Positions 7,975 to 17,507 are shown, counted from the stretch's first letter. The stretch is DNA of 53,833 nt from Leisingera sp. ANG59 (GCF_013317235.1 NZ_WLCM01000030.1:1-53833), one strand, 5' to 3'. The notes: a model not told the origin generated them from the letters alone. Numbers and translations are program-made.

Positions 7975-9461
7975 TATTCGGCCCAGGTGACGGAGGCGAG
8001 ACCGAGGGTGCGCTCGAACGGGTCGATGACCACGCCGGAGACCTCGTCCGAGACTGCCATGTTGAGCTCGTACCAGGCGATGGGCAGGACCGGCATTTCC
8101 TCGTGCAGCGTGGCGACGAGATCCTCGCGGGTGCCCTCCGGCGCGGTACCCGCGGCCATGGCTTTGACGCCTTTGGTGAAATCACCGTTCGACCAGCCCA
8201 TCGCGCCCCAGTCGCCGCCCGGTGCATAATCCTGCAACAGGGTGCCGACCGGATCGGGAACCAGTGCAAAATTGCGGGCAAAAAGCGCGGTGGAAAGCGT
8301 TCCGTCGTTATGCTTGGCGGGGATTTCGGAGAAATTCGTCGAGTTGATCACCGGCTTTGCGCCCAGGGCGGCAAATTGCTGCTCCAGCACGGCGGCCACA
8401 AGCGGCAGCTCCGGGCGGTCGGGATAGGTCAGCAGCTCGATTTCCATTGGCTTGCCGTCCTTTTCGAGGATGCCCTCTGCGTTCGGCAGCCAGCCCGCCT
8501 CGGCCAGCGCCGCCTTCGCGGCCTCGGGATCGTAAGCGAGCGGTGCCAGCGTCGTGTCGTGCCATCCTGCCATGCCCGGGGGGAACATCTGGGTCGCGCC
8601 GGTTTCGTAGCGCAGCACGGCCTTGGCGATGCCTGCGCGATCAATGGCGAGCGAAAGCGCCTTGCGGGTGGCCTGGTCGAAAATTTCGCTATTGACCTTG
8701 AGCATCAGGACACGCGGGATCGGCGCGGACCGCACCTGCAGACCCTCCGCGCCCTTGAGGCGGGTGAAGGACGCCGGATCGAGCGAGAGAGTGATATCCG
8801 CATCTCCGCTCTCGGCCATCAGAGCGCGGGTCTCGGAGCGGCCGACACCATGGTAGACAGCCCGATCAATAGCCGCCGCATCGCCCCAGTAGTCGCCGAA
8901 GGCTTCGACGGTCATCTTGTTGGGTGGGGAGAATTCGGTCACCCGATAAGGACCGGTGCCGATGACTTCGGTCACCGGCCCGCCAGCGAAGGAAGAGGGT
9001 GCGATAATCGCGGAACGGTGCTCCGCCAGCATGGCGGGCAGCATGGCGAAGGGTTCGGTCAGCGTGATCGTCACAGTCTGGTCTTCGCTCGAGATCGCCG
9101 CGACCGGCGCCTTGGCCAGCAGGCCGCCATTGGCCCGCAACCAGTCCAGCGCCTTGGCGGCAGCGGCGCCATCCATGGCGCTGCCGTCATGGAAGGAGAC
9201 GTTGTCGCGCAAGGTAAAGATCCAGTCCAGCCCGTCAGCGGACGATTTCCATTCAGTGGCCAGACCGGGGACAAGCCTGCCCTCGGCGTCAGCATCGACC
9301 AGTGTTTCGGTCACGTCCATCTTGAGGAAAACATGACCGGAAGTCACCGGATCCGCGCCCGTGAGCTCGAAGGGGGCGACAACGTCAAGCACGCCATCAT
9401 TGGCCATAGCCGGCAGTGCGGTGCCGGCCATCAATAGCGAAAGGGTGAGAGTGCGGAACAT
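7974..9461 (-). CDS. ABC transporter substrate-binding protein, peptide/nickel family
   Basis: The 495-residue periplasmic protein has a signal peptide (about 1-20, cleavage after AMA) and the family 5 extracellular solute-binding fold, with LVPGLATEWKSSADGLDWIFTL and DPEAAKAALAEAGW segments. It is the first gene of a four-gene importer operon. Family members bind oligopeptides, nickel or metallophore complexes, and sequence reading alone cannot separate these. A Fur-family-like dyad about 115 bases upstream (9576-9592) hints at metal control but is weak. CGGAGAC precedes ATG 9461. Confidence 0.88.
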   Translation of the reverse strand: MFRTLTLSLLMAGTALPAMANDGVLDVVAPFELTGADPVTSGHVFLKMDVTETLVDADAEGRLVPGLATEWKSSADGLDWIFTLRDNVSFHDGSAMDGAAAAKALDWLRANGGLLAKAPVAAISSEDQTVTITLTEPFAMLPAMLAEHRSAIIAPSSFAGGPVTEVIGTGPYRVTEFSPPNKMTVEAFGDYWGDAAAIDRAVYHGVGRSETRALMAESGDADITLSLDPASFTRLKGAEGLQVRSAPIPRVLMLKVNSEIFDQATRKALSLAIDRAGIAKAVLRYETGATQMFPPGMAGWHDTTLAPLAYDPEAAKAALAEAGWLPNAEGILEKDGKPMEIELLTYPDRPELPLVAAVLEQQFAALGAKPVINSTNFSEIPAKHNDGTLSTALFARNFALVPDPVGTLLQDYAPGGDWGAMGWSNGDFTKGVKAMAAGTAPEGTREDLVATLHEEMPVLPIAWYELNMAVSDEVSGVVIDPFERTLGLASVTWAE

Positions 9462-9575
9462 TGGTGTCTCCGTTCAAAAAGTTTCGTCGTGCCGTTGCGT
9501 GGTGCTGCCTTCAGGGGCGAGGTAGCAATGTCTGGTAAGCGAGAGGGCCTGCTCCTCCAACGGTCATCGGGCTGA

Positions 9576-9592
9576 TGTGATACTTTATAACA
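9576..9592. promoter_or_regulatory. Possible Fur/Zur-family operator (imperfect dyad)
   Basis: TGTGATA-CTT-TATAACA is a dyad in which six of seven half-site bases match (the right half read in reverse is TGTTATA). TGTTATA half-sites resemble Zur boxes, but the spacer here is three bases rather than one. It lies about 115 bases upstream of the ABC binding-protein gene. Treat as tentative. Confidence 0.3.
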
Positions 9593-9749
9593 TAACGAAT
9601 GCAACAAAAATTTCTCGTTTCAGGCGAGGAACCATTCCTCTGCCTTTTTACGGGCTGGAATGGCGTAGGGGATGAAGCCGAGACGGGGAAAATCACGCTC
9701 CAAAACGGCGCTTCAATTGCGCGGAACAATTGAGTTTGTGCCTTTCCGT

Positions 9750-9787
9750 GCCGGGGCCATGATCCTACTAGAGGTCATGACCCCGGC
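9750..9787 (-). terminator. Stem-loop after the second ABC operon
   Basis: Bases 9750-9762 pair with 9775-9787 over 12 base pairs with one mismatch, around a 12-base loop. The lower stem is GCCGGGG/CCCCGGC and the upper stem CATGA/TCATG. It begins 38 bases past the stop of the DppC-type permease (9825, reverse strand). No U-run follows on either strand, so it may stabilise the transcript end rather than act as a classic terminator. Confidence 0.5.
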
Positions 9788-9824
9788 TGAGGTTGCGGCA
9801 GGAATGATCAAGCCAAGTGGCGCC

Positions 9825-10703
9825 TTAAATATTATCGTTGCGCACGTCGAGAGCGTCGCGGAGGCCGTCGCCGATGAAGTTGAAGCTGGATACGGCGATG
9901 GTGATCGCGGCGCCGGGGATGATCGCCAGCCAGGGAGCGGTTGCCAAGTACTGCTGAGCCCCGTTCAGCATGTTGCCCCAACTGGGCAGCGGCGGCTGAA
10001 TACCAAAACCGAGGAAGCTGATATAGGCTTCCAGCAGGATTGCACGGGCTACGGTCAGGGTGGCGGCGACGATGATTGGCCCCATGGCATTAGGCAGGAT
10101 CTCGCGGAACATAATATGTGACCGGCCTAGCCCCAGCATGCGCCCGGCGAGTACGAATTCCCGCTCTTTGAGCGAACGGACTTCGGCCTCGACGATCCGT
10201 GCAACCTCCATCCAGCTTGTCACGGCTATGATGACAGTGATCATCACCGGGCTCGGTTTCAGAGCCGCCGCCAGGGCCAGAAGCAGGAAGATCGTCGGGT
10301 AGGACAGGAACCCGTCGACGGTCCGCATCAGCACGGCGCTGATCCAGCCGCCGCGATAACCGGCGATCACGCCGACCAGCGTGCCGACCAGGATCGACAG
10401 CACCATGGCGAAGAACCCGACCAGAAGCGAGATCCGTCCGGCCATCAAGAGCCGGGCGGCAATGTCCCGCCCCAGCGGGTCGGTGCCCAGGTAATGATCG
10501 CCCGATAAGGGCGGCGAGAACCTCGCTCGCAGGTCGATATAGAGCGAGTCATAGGGCAGCAGATAAGGCCCGACAACGCAGGCAAGCGTCAGCAAGCTGA
10601 TCATCAGCAAGCCAAGGAGCGCCAGACGATGGCTCAGGAAGCGCCGCATTACGCGGCTTTGCCACCAGCGGCTGGGGGATTGAGTTGCGGCGAGTGTAGT
10701 CAT
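9825..10703 (-). CDS. ABC transporter permease, DppC type
   Basis: The 292-residue inner-membrane permease has an N-terminal membrane helix (HRLALLGLLMISLLTLACVV). It carries the diagnostic GTDPLGRDIAARLL motif of DppC/OppC and an EAA-like loop (LAGRMLGLGRSHIMFREILPNAMGP). It is the last gene of the operon ATPase-binding protein-DppB-DppC running 15131 to 9825, 32 bases after the DppB-type gene. It pairs with the 11686-10736 product to form the channel. Confidence 0.92.
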   Translation of the reverse strand: MTTLAATQSPSRWWQSRVMRRFLSHRLALLGLLMISLLTLACVVGPYLLPYDSLYIDLRARFSPPLSGDHYLGTDPLGRDIAARLLMAGRISLLVGFFAMVLSILVGTLVGVIAGYRGGWISAVLMRTVDGFLSYPTIFLLLALAAALKPSPVMITVIIAVTSWMEVARIVEAEVRSLKEREFVLAGRMLGLGRSHIMFREILPNAMGPIIVAATLTVARAILLEAYISFLGFGIQPPLPSWGNMLNGAQQYLATAPWLAIIPGAAITIAVSSFNFIGDGLRDALDVRNDNI

Positions 10704-10735
10704 TTCGGTGGCCTCTTGTTTCTTCGGGGCTGGCG

Positions 10736-11686
10736 TCAGGCCAGACGAATGCGGGGATCGACGACGGCGACGACGATGTCGGCAATGAGATTTCCTGCGA
10801 TCGTGAGGATGGCCGAGAACATCAGCAGTCCCATCACAACCGGGTAGTCGCTGTAGCCGAGGCTATCGAGGAACAGCCGTCCCATGCCCGGCCAGGTGAA
10901 GACGGTTTCCGTTACCAGCGCCCCGGTCAGGATCGAGGGCAGCTGCACGCCGGCGAGGGTGATCATCGGCAGAAGTGCGTTGCCGACCACGTGCTTCATC
11001 AGCACCCGGCGTTCGCTCACCCCCTTTGCACGGGCAGTCTTGACGAATTCCTGGCTGATCGCGTCCAGGGTTGCAGTGCGCATGTAGCGGCTCCAGATCG
11101 CGATATGGACCAGTGCCAGCACCACCGAGGGCATGATCAGGTGGTGCAGGTAATCCAGCACCGACGCGTCGCCGATCGTGTACATGTTGCCTGCCGGCAG
11201 CCAACCCAGTTTCAGCGAGAAGACGTAGATGCCGATCAGGCCGAACCAGAAGGTCGGGATCGACAGGGCGACCATGGCACCGACAGTCGCAGCATAGTCG
11301 AAGAGCGAGTAGCGGTGGGTGGCGCCGCGAATGCCGATCCACGTGCCGATCGCGATTGCGATTACGGTTGAGGATCCCATCAGCAGGAATGTGGCGAAGA
11401 TATGCCGGCCGATTACCGCCAGCACCGGATTGCCGTCGCGGAACGATGTCCCCCAGTCACCCTGCAGGAGCCGCCAGGCCCAGTCGAAATATTGCACCAA
11501 CAGCGGGCGGTTCAGACCAAGCTGCTCGGCGAGCCGCGCCTTGTCGGCTTCGGTCATCCCCGGATCGAGCGCATATTGAGCCATCGGCCCGCCCGGAATG
11601 AGGTTGAGCACGGTAAAACCAATGATCGAGACGATCACCAGCAATACGATACTCTGAATGAGGCGTTTGAGTAGGAATGCGGGCAT
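10736..11686 (-). CDS. ABC transporter permease, DppB type
   Basis: The 316-residue permease begins MPAFLLKRLIQSIVLLVIVS after a strong GGAGGAG ribosome site. In-frame codons further upstream were rejected because they lie in the spacer. Hallmarks are NLIPGGPM in the first periplasmic loop, the EAA-like region KTARAKGVSERRVLMKHVVGNALLP, and the C-terminal ETVFTWPGMGRLF. It is the third gene of the importer operon, 78 bases after the binding-protein gene. Confidence 0.92.
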   Translation of the reverse strand: MPAFLLKRLIQSIVLLVIVSIIGFTVLNLIPGGPMAQYALDPGMTEADKARLAEQLGLNRPLLVQYFDWAWRLLQGDWGTSFRDGNPVLAVIGRHIFATFLLMGSSTVIAIAIGTWIGIRGATHRYSLFDYAATVGAMVALSIPTFWFGLIGIYVFSLKLGWLPAGNMYTIGDASVLDYLHHLIMPSVVLALVHIAIWSRYMRTATLDAISQEFVKTARAKGVSERRVLMKHVVGNALLPMITLAGVQLPSILTGALVTETVFTWPGMGRLFLDSLGYSDYPVVMGLLMFSAILTIAGNLIADIVVAVVDPRIRLA

Positions 11687-11764
11687 GTTCTCCTCCTTCC
11701 GAGACAGGCAGCGTGGAATAGTGCCCACCGCCCGGGGCAATCGCCCCGGGCAGCGGAAGTCAGT

Positions 11765-13432
11765 TTAGGCCCAGTACCAGGCTGCAGCGTGCCAGGATTC
11801 GGTCCGCGTGTTGGTATTGACCTCGAAGCCCTCGATACCGGCCTTGTGGCCGTAGACGTTCGTGTAGGCGAACAGCGGCAGGAAGGGCAGGTCGTGCCGG
11901 ATGATCTCCTGAATGCGGAAATAGATCTCGCGGCGCTTTTCGGGGTCGAAAGTCCGGCTGCCTTCCACAAGCAGCGCGTCAACCTCGGGGTTGGAATACT
12001 GCGCGTTGTTCGACCCGCTGCCGCCCTTGGCCGCGATGGCATCGGTGTGGAAGCGATAGGTCACGTCCGGATCGCCGCCGACTAGATAGGTGATGCCGAC
12101 CATAACCGAGTCGAATTGTGATTGACCCCAGAAATCGCCCCACATGACAGCGGGAGGCAGGTTCTCGATTGTCATCTCGGCACCGATTTCGGCGAAGGTC
12201 TGCTGCAGGAACTGCTGGGTCTGCTCGCGCAGGTGGTTACCGACCGTGGTCGAGTTCTTGAAGGACAGGCGCACCCCGTCCTTTTCGCGGATGCCGTCGG
12301 CACCCGGAACCCAGCCGGCCTCGTCCAGAATCTGGCGCGCGCGGTCGAGGTTGAACTCCTGCTTCGGCAGGTCCGGATTGTAGTAGTAGGATTGCGGCGG
12401 CATGAAGGTCTCGGCCGGGCTCGGCACGCCGTAATAGAGCGCGTCGATGATCGCCGGGCGATCCATCGCCAGGTACAGCGCCTCGCGCACGGCCTGTTCC
12501 TTGAACACCGGGAGTTCCTGGTTGAGATAGATCGATTCCACCGACCCTTTGGGCTCCGGCGTCACCACCCGATCCGGCAGGTTCTTGGCCTCTGCGTAAT
12601 TGTCGGGCGTGATATAGGCCTGGCCGACCAGGTCGATATCGCCGCTCTTGAACTGGGCGTAGAGCACCGTCATGTCGGGGATGTATTTGAACACCAGCTG
12701 CTCGATATAGGGGCCTTCGCCGAAATAATCCGGGTTGGCCACCAGTTCGAGCCGGTCGCCGGCCAGACGCTGGCCCCATTTGAAGGCGCCGGTGCCGATG
12801 GGTGCCTGGTTGAAGGCGGCCTCGTTCGGGTCGGCCTCGGCCTCCAGGATGTGCTTGGGCACCATGAAGGTCTCGGTCAGGAAGGACATGTAGGGCGCGA
12901 AGGCCTCTTCCATGCGCCAGGTCAGTTCGGTCGGCGAGACCACGGTGATGTCGCGGACCAGATCATGGCCGGTGGTGCGCCAGGCGCGGAAATCGGGATT
13001 GACGATCAGTTCGAGCGTGAACTTGACGTCCTCGGCGGTGAAAGGCGTGCCATCGTGCCATGTCACGTCATCGCGCAGGCGGATGCGCCAGTTCAGCCCG
13101 TCTTCGGAAAGGCCGCCGTTCTCCACACTGGGGACCTCGGTCGCGAGGTTCGGTACGATGACACCATCCACATTGACACGGAACAGCGCGTCGAAAACCG
13201 AGAAGTTCACCCCGTCATCGACCTCGATATGCGGCATCAGCGGGTTGAACACGGTCGGTTCCTGCGACAGACCGACAACGATGCGGCCGGTTGGTGTTTC
13301 CGGCGGGGTCTGGGCAAAAGCGGGCCCGCCCAGAAGGTTGGGCGCGATCAGCCCCGCTGCTCCGCCCGCGGCCATCATCCGCAGCGCAGCGCGACGCGTA
13401 TAGCTGGAGTTGGGTTTGTCTTGCTTGGTCAT
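11765..13432 (-). CDS. ABC transporter substrate-binding protein with Tat signal, peptide family
   Basis: The 555-residue family 5 solute-binding protein has a twin-arginine leader: YTRRAALRMMAAGG near residue 12, with cleavage near AFA. Export of the folded protein is therefore predicted. Core segments include TPTGRIVVGLSQEPTVFNPL, the EDVKFTLE block and REIYFRIQEIIRHDLPFLPL. The start at 13432 is chosen for the AAGGGAG ribosome site and the leader; a longer in-frame reading adds no plausible leader. Divergent oxidoreductase and nearby aminotransferase/dehydrogenase genes suggest that the ligand is an amine, amino acid or peptide degraded by them. Confidence 0.92.
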   Translation of the reverse strand: MTKQDKPNSSYTRRAALRMMAAGGAAGLIAPNLLGGPAFAQTPPETPTGRIVVGLSQEPTVFNPLMPHIEVDDGVNFSVFDALFRVNVDGVIVPNLATEVPSVENGGLSEDGLNWRIRLRDDVTWHDGTPFTAEDVKFTLELIVNPDFRAWRTTGHDLVRDITVVSPTELTWRMEEAFAPYMSFLTETFMVPKHILEAEADPNEAAFNQAPIGTGAFKWGQRLAGDRLELVANPDYFGEGPYIEQLVFKYIPDMTVLYAQFKSGDIDLVGQAYITPDNYAEAKNLPDRVVTPEPKGSVESIYLNQELPVFKEQAVREALYLAMDRPAIIDALYYGVPSPAETFMPPQSYYYNPDLPKQEFNLDRARQILDEAGWVPGADGIREKDGVRLSFKNSTTVGNHLREQTQQFLQQTFAEIGAEMTIENLPPAVMWGDFWGQSQFDSVMVGITYLVGGDPDVTYRFHTDAIAAKGGSGSNNAQYSNPEVDALLVEGSRTFDPEKRREIYFRIQEIIRHDLPFLPLFAYTNVYGHKAGIEGFEVNTNTRTESWHAAAWYWA

Positions 13433-13466
13433 TGGTCGTCTCCCTTGGTTGGTTCTGATTTTGGTT

Positions 13467-15131
13467 TTAAATCTCGGCGGCCACCGGACGGTGCCCGGCG
13501 GGGCGTTCGCCCGGAATGGCGGCCACCAGTTCACGGGTGTAGGCAGATTGCGGATCGAGGAAGATCTGGCTCGGTGGGCCCTCCTCAACGATCTGCCCTT
13601 TCTGCATCACCGCAATGCGATCACAGATTTGGCTGGCTACGCGCAGATCGTGGGTGATGAAAACCATTGACACCCCGGTCTCGCGTTGGATCCGGTCCAG
13701 AAGCTCCAGAATTTGAGCCTGTATCGATACGTCGAGTGCCGAAACCGCTTCGTCGGCAATCAGCAGCTTTGGCTTGAACATCAGTGCCCGGGCAATTCCG
13801 ATACGCTGGCGCTGGCCTCCCGAAAACTCATGCGGGTAGCGGTCGAACGCCCCGGCGTCGAGACCAACAAGGCCGAGAAGCGCACGTGCTTCTTCGCGCG
13901 CACTTGCAATATCCATTCCATGGGCCACTGGCCCGACGGTCAGGATCCGCCCAATCGTCATACGCGGGTTAAGCGAAGCGAAGGGGTCCTGAAAGATCAT
14001 CTGAATTTTCTGACGCAGCGGCCGGAATTCCGCTTCATGAAGGGGCGCGATATCTGTGCCGTTGAACAGAATTTTTCCACCATCGGTTTCCATAAGCTTG
14101 ACCAGCAACCGCCCTAGCGATGACTTGCCCGACCCGCTTTCGCCCACGATGCCGAGTGTTTGCCCAGGAGCCAGCTCAAAGGAGACATTCCTCACTGCGG
14201 GAACAATCCGTTGGGTGCGAAAGATCTTGCTGCCACTGCGATAGGTCTTTTCCAGGTTCTGGACCTTTAGAATCGGCTCGGCCTTATCTGTTTGCGATGC
14301 CGCGCGATCTTCGCCGGTCAGGTGCGGGACGGCGGCGATCAGCCGCTGTGTATAAGGATGTTCGGGAGTATGTAGAACCTTTTTTGCACTGCCATGCTCG
14401 ACGACATGACCTTTTTCCATCACAACGACGCTGTCGGCAATTTCGGCAACGACGCCGAAATCATGGGTGATAAACATCACGCTCATACCCTTGCGGCGCT
14501 GGATATCGCGGATCAGTTTCAGAATTTGTGCCTGAGTGGTCACATCGAGCGCGGTGGTCGGTTCGTCGGCAATCAGGATCGTGGGCTCAAGCGCCAGTGC
14601 CATGGCGATCATCACCCGTTGCCGCTGCCCTCCCGATAGACGGAACGGGTATTGATGATACATCAGTTCCGGATCAGGCAGGCCGACTTCGGTCAGCAGT
14701 TCGATGGCTCTTTCGCGGCGCGACGTTGGGGTGCCGGCGCCGTGGGCTTGCATCGCCTCGTCGATTTGCTCGCCGACCGTCATAAGGGGGTTGAGGGCCG
14801 AAAGCGGATCCTGAAAGATCATTGACACTACCCGCCCGCGGAGGCTGCGCAGCGCCTCGGGGCCCATGCCAACGATGTCGCGTCCCTCAAGTTGGATCGA
14901 CCCAGCGGTAACACCGATCACTTTTGGAAGTAGTCCCATAATCGTATTGGCGGTGACCGATTTTCCTGAACCTGATTCGCCGATAACGCACAAGATCTGA
15001 CCACGACGTAAGTCAAAGGAGATATTTTCGACCGCATGGGCACGCTCCATGCCCTTTGGCAGGCTCACAGTCAGATCGCGCACTGAAAGCGCCACATCGG
15101 GCGTGTCTACCGTGTGGATGTTTGCGGTCAT
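13467..15131 (-). CDS. ABC transporter double ATPase (DppD-DppF fusion)
   Basis: This 554-residue protein has two cassettes. The first has Walker A GESGSGKSVTAN, Q-loop IFQDPLSALNPL and signature LSGGQRQRVMIA. The second has GESGSGKSSLGR, IFQDPFASLNPR and FSGGQRQRIGIA. Each is followed by the oligopeptide-type C-terminal extension (HPYTQRLIAAVP; SAYTRELVAAIP). It is the first gene of the importer operon, and the order (ATPase first) differs from the usual binding-protein-first layout. GGGAGG lies before ATG 15131. It faces the FAD oxidoreductase gene across a 428-base divergent region. Confidence 0.93.
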   Translation of the reverse strand: MTANIHTVDTPDVALSVRDLTVSLPKGMERAHAVENISFDLRRGQILCVIGESGSGKSVTANTIMGLLPKVIGVTAGSIQLEGRDIVGMGPEALRSLRGRVVSMIFQDPLSALNPLMTVGEQIDEAMQAHGAGTPTSRRERAIELLTEVGLPDPELMYHQYPFRLSGGQRQRVMIAMALALEPTILIADEPTTALDVTTQAQILKLIRDIQRRKGMSVMFITHDFGVVAEIADSVVVMEKGHVVEHGSAKKVLHTPEHPYTQRLIAAVPHLTGEDRAASQTDKAEPILKVQNLEKTYRSGSKIFRTQRIVPAVRNVSFELAPGQTLGIVGESGSGKSSLGRLLVKLMETDGGKILFNGTDIAPLHEAEFRPLRQKIQMIFQDPFASLNPRMTIGRILTVGPVAHGMDIASAREEARALLGLVGLDAGAFDRYPHEFSGGQRQRIGIARALMFKPKLLIADEAVSALDVSIQAQILELLDRIQRETGVSMVFITHDLRVASQICDRIAVMQKGQIVEEGPPSQIFLDPQSAYTRELVAAIPGERPAGHRPVAAEI

Positions 15132-15559
15132 TGTAATTCCTCCCTTGTGCGCCGTTTCGGAAAACCGGAATCGCGCTATGTTTCGCTAATTTTGACCTGT
15201 GCCGGACAGAAGAGTCGTTCAAATCTGGTGTCCGCCCCGCACGATCATCTGCTGTCTCTAACCGTAAAGGCATTTTATTCTATTCCTGCCTCAATCTGCA
15301 GATCTGGCGGGTCGGCCTCTTGCGCCGATAGAATTCAAATGCCACGGTCGCTCGCCCTTCCTAGCTTGTCGCTCGCCCGTTGGACTGGCTTTGAGGGTGA
15401 CTCGTTTACTGGCGTCCAGATCTCCAATCCAACTTCAGTCGACAAAACAATCGCCTGAATTTTGGCTAAAAGACCGCAGGATGTACTGCCGCCAGGCAAA
15501 CTCCCTTGCATGGTGGTGCGCGCTGTCGCCTAGGATTGAGCAAAGACCGGAGGAATACG
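15132..15559. other. Divergent regulatory region between importer operon and amine oxidase
   Basis: This 428-base spacer separates the importer operon (reverse) from the oxidoreductase (forward). It contains AT-rich patches (for example around 15270-15290) suited to an Lrp-type regulator, and such a regulator is encoded at 16987. No individual operator or gene could be recognised. Confidence 0.4.
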
Positions 15560-16885
15560 ATGCCCGCACCGCTCATGCATATCAATTCGAGCCCCTCGCT
15601 GCCGCCCAAGGCCGATGTCGTCGTCATCGGCGGTGGAGTCGTGGGCGTTTTTACGGCCTACTACCTCGCGAGACGTGGGATAAAGGTGGCCTTGGTGGAG
15701 AAAGGGCGCGTCGCAGCCGAGCAATCCAGCCGCAACTGGGGCTGGTGCCGCCAGCAGAACCGCGATGCGCGCGAATTGCCGATGGCCACCAAGAGCCTTG
15801 CGCTCTGGGATGCGCTGGCCGGCGAGGTCGGTGCCGACGTCGGGTTCCGCCGCTGCGGGTTGCTGTATTTGTCGCAGGACGAAAGCGAGATCGCGGGCTG
15901 GGCGAAATGGCGTGACTTTGCCCGGACCGTGGGCGTGACCACCCATGTGCTGAGTGCCGCGGAAGCCAGCGAGCGGGGCCGGGCCACAGGGCGCCGGTGG
16001 AAAGGGGGCGTGTTTTCTCCCAGCGATGGGACAGCCGATCCCTCTGTCGCTGTGCCGCAGGTTGCAGCCGCGATCCTGAAACTCGGTGGCTTCGTGCATC
16101 AGAATTGCGCGGCGCGCGGGCTCGAGCTTTCGGCCGGCCGAGTGAGCGGAGTGGTAACAGAAGCGGGCACCATCCGCACTAAAACGGTGGTGATGGCCGG
16201 TGGTGCCTGGGCGTCATCTTTCTGCCACCAACTGGGTATCCGGTTCCCGCAGGCCTCGGTTCGGTCCTCCATCCTGGCCGTGTCACCGGGGGCCGAAGGG
16301 CTGCCCGAGGCACTGCATACGGCCGAGGTGTCGCTCACCCGCCGCCTGAATGGCGGCTACACGCTGGCGATCAGCGGGCGGGCCCGCGTTGATCCCTCGC
16401 CGCAACAGATCCGCTTCGGCCGCGAATTCCTGCCGATGTTCGCCCGCCGCTGGCGCTCGCTCGCACCCGGCGGCACGCAGGGATGGCGGCTGGGCCATGA
16501 AACGCTGAAGAAATGGGCGCTGGACGACATCACCCCGATGGAGCGCAACCGCATCCTCGACCCGAAACCTGATAGCGGACAGATCCGATTGACCTACAAG
16601 CGGGCCGGCACATTGCTGCCCGACCTGGCACGCTGCAAGATTTCGGACGCTTGGGCAGGTTACATAGACAGTACACCGGACGGCGTTCCGGCCATCGGCG
16701 AGGTCGAAAGCGTGCCGGGTTTCATCCTAGCTGCCGGATTCAGCGGGCACGGCTTTGGGATTGGCCCGGGTGCGGGTCATCTGATCGCCGACTTGGTGAT
16801 TGGTGATGAACCCATTGTCGACCCGCGACCCTACGCCCCCGAACGGTTGAATCGCTCCGCATGGGGCAAAGTTGCGGATTTTTAA
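15560..16885 (+). CDS. FAD-dependent amine/amino-acid oxidoreductase (DAO family, PuuB-like)
   Basis: The 441-residue protein has an N-terminal dinucleotide fold DVVVIGGGVVGVFTAYYLARR (about residues 15-35), SSRNWGWCRQQ, and a C-terminal FAD-contact segment FILAAGFSGHGFGIGPGAG. This is the D-amino-acid-oxidase / glycine-oxidase / gamma-glutamylputrescine-oxidase fold. It would oxidatively deaminate or dealkylate an amine-containing substrate, reducing FAD. ATG 15560 follows a strong GGAGGA; the longer upstream frame was rejected. It diverges from an importer operon and is followed by an Lrp regulator and an aminotransferase, suggesting a catabolic module. The exact substrate is unknown. Confidence 0.87.
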   Translation: MPAPLMHINSSPSLPPKADVVVIGGGVVGVFTAYYLARRGIKVALVEKGRVAAEQSSRNWGWCRQQNRDARELPMATKSLALWDALAGEVGADVGFRRCGLLYLSQDESEIAGWAKWRDFARTVGVTTHVLSAAEASERGRATGRRWKGGVFSPSDGTADPSVAVPQVAAAILKLGGFVHQNCAARGLELSAGRVSGVVTEAGTIRTKTVVMAGGAWASSFCHQLGIRFPQASVRSSILAVSPGAEGLPEALHTAEVSLTRRLNGGYTLAISGRARVDPSPQQIRFGREFLPMFARRWRSLAPGGTQGWRLGHETLKKWALDDITPMERNRILDPKPDSGQIRLTYKRAGTLLPDLARCKISDAWAGYIDSTPDGVPAIGEVESVPGFILAAGFSGHGFGIGPGAGHLIADLVIGDEPIVDPRPYAPERLNRSAWGKVADF

Positions 16886-16986
16886 ACAGGCAACGCGCGG
16901 GCCTGAATGCTTGCGCGGCCATGAATTCAGTGACGGATGATACCTGCGATAGTATTCATGGTTGGAACAACGACTGGGTGGCGGGC

Positions 16987-17466
16987 ATGAAGCTTGACAA
17001 GATAGACATAAGAATTCTGTCAGAGTTGCAGAAGAACGGGCGTATCACCAATGTCGAACTGGCTGAATTGGTGCACTTGTCGCCGAGTCCCTGCCTGATG
17101 CGTGTTAAGAAACTTCAGGCCGAAGGCTATATCTCAGGTTACTCAGCGCAGATCAACATTGCAAAACTGGGCCGAAGCCTGACTGTCTTCACCGAGGTAA
17201 CGTTGAAAAACCATCGGCAGATAGACTTTGCGCGGTTTGTTTCAACTGTGAAAAAGATTGATTCAGTGGTCGAATGCCACCTGGTGTCGGGGGGATACGA
17301 TTACTTACTGAAATTCATGACGGCGGGAATCGCCGAATACCAGGCGATCATGGAACGTCTCATCGAGATGGAAATCGGGATCGACAAGTATTTCAGTTAT
17401 GTCATCCTCAAATCGCCCATCGTGAAGGCGCATTTTCCTTTGGACTCGATTGTCGAAGAGGATTGA
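16987..17466 (+). CDS. Lrp/AsnC-family transcriptional regulator
   Basis: This 159-residue protein has an N-terminal winged helix: DKIDIRILSELQKNGRIT, then LAELVHLSPSPCLMRVKKL, the AsnC-type HTH. A C-terminal RAM effector domain follows, with VVECHLVSGGYDYLLKF being the conserved core. An in-frame ATG at 16921 would add 22 residues of low-complexity start and was not preferred; ATG 16987 gives the usual family length. It lies between the oxidoreductase and the aminotransferase and probably regulates both and the importer in response to an amino acid. Confidence 0.92.
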   Translation: MKLDKIDIRILSELQKNGRITNVELAELVHLSPSPCLMRVKKLQAEGYISGYSAQINIAKLGRSLTVFTEVTLKNHRQIDFARFVSTVKKIDSVVECHLVSGGYDYLLKFMTAGIAEYQAIMERLIEMEIGIDKYFSYVILKSPIVKAHFPLDSIVEED

Positions 17467-17468
17467 AG

Positions 17469-17507
17469 CCGGGGACCGACGCCACTGGCAGTCCCCGGGG
17501 GTTTCTT
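17469..17507. terminator. Convergent hairpin terminator
   Basis: CCGGGGAC (17469-17476) pairs with GTCCCCGG (17491-17498) around a 14-base loop, followed by GGGTTTCTT. It lies between the Lrp gene (forward) and the aminotransferase (reverse) and could serve the forward transcript. Confidence 0.75.

Larger units (their letters stand above)
9462..9824. other. Promoter region of the 9461 operon and end of the 9825 operon
   Basis: This 363-base spacer separates two operons read in the same (reverse) direction. It contains an AT-rich promoter-like zone (9570-9620) upstream of the binding-protein gene and a strong stem-loop (9750-9787) just after the DppC-type permease at 9825. No gene was seen. 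Confidence 0.5.
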
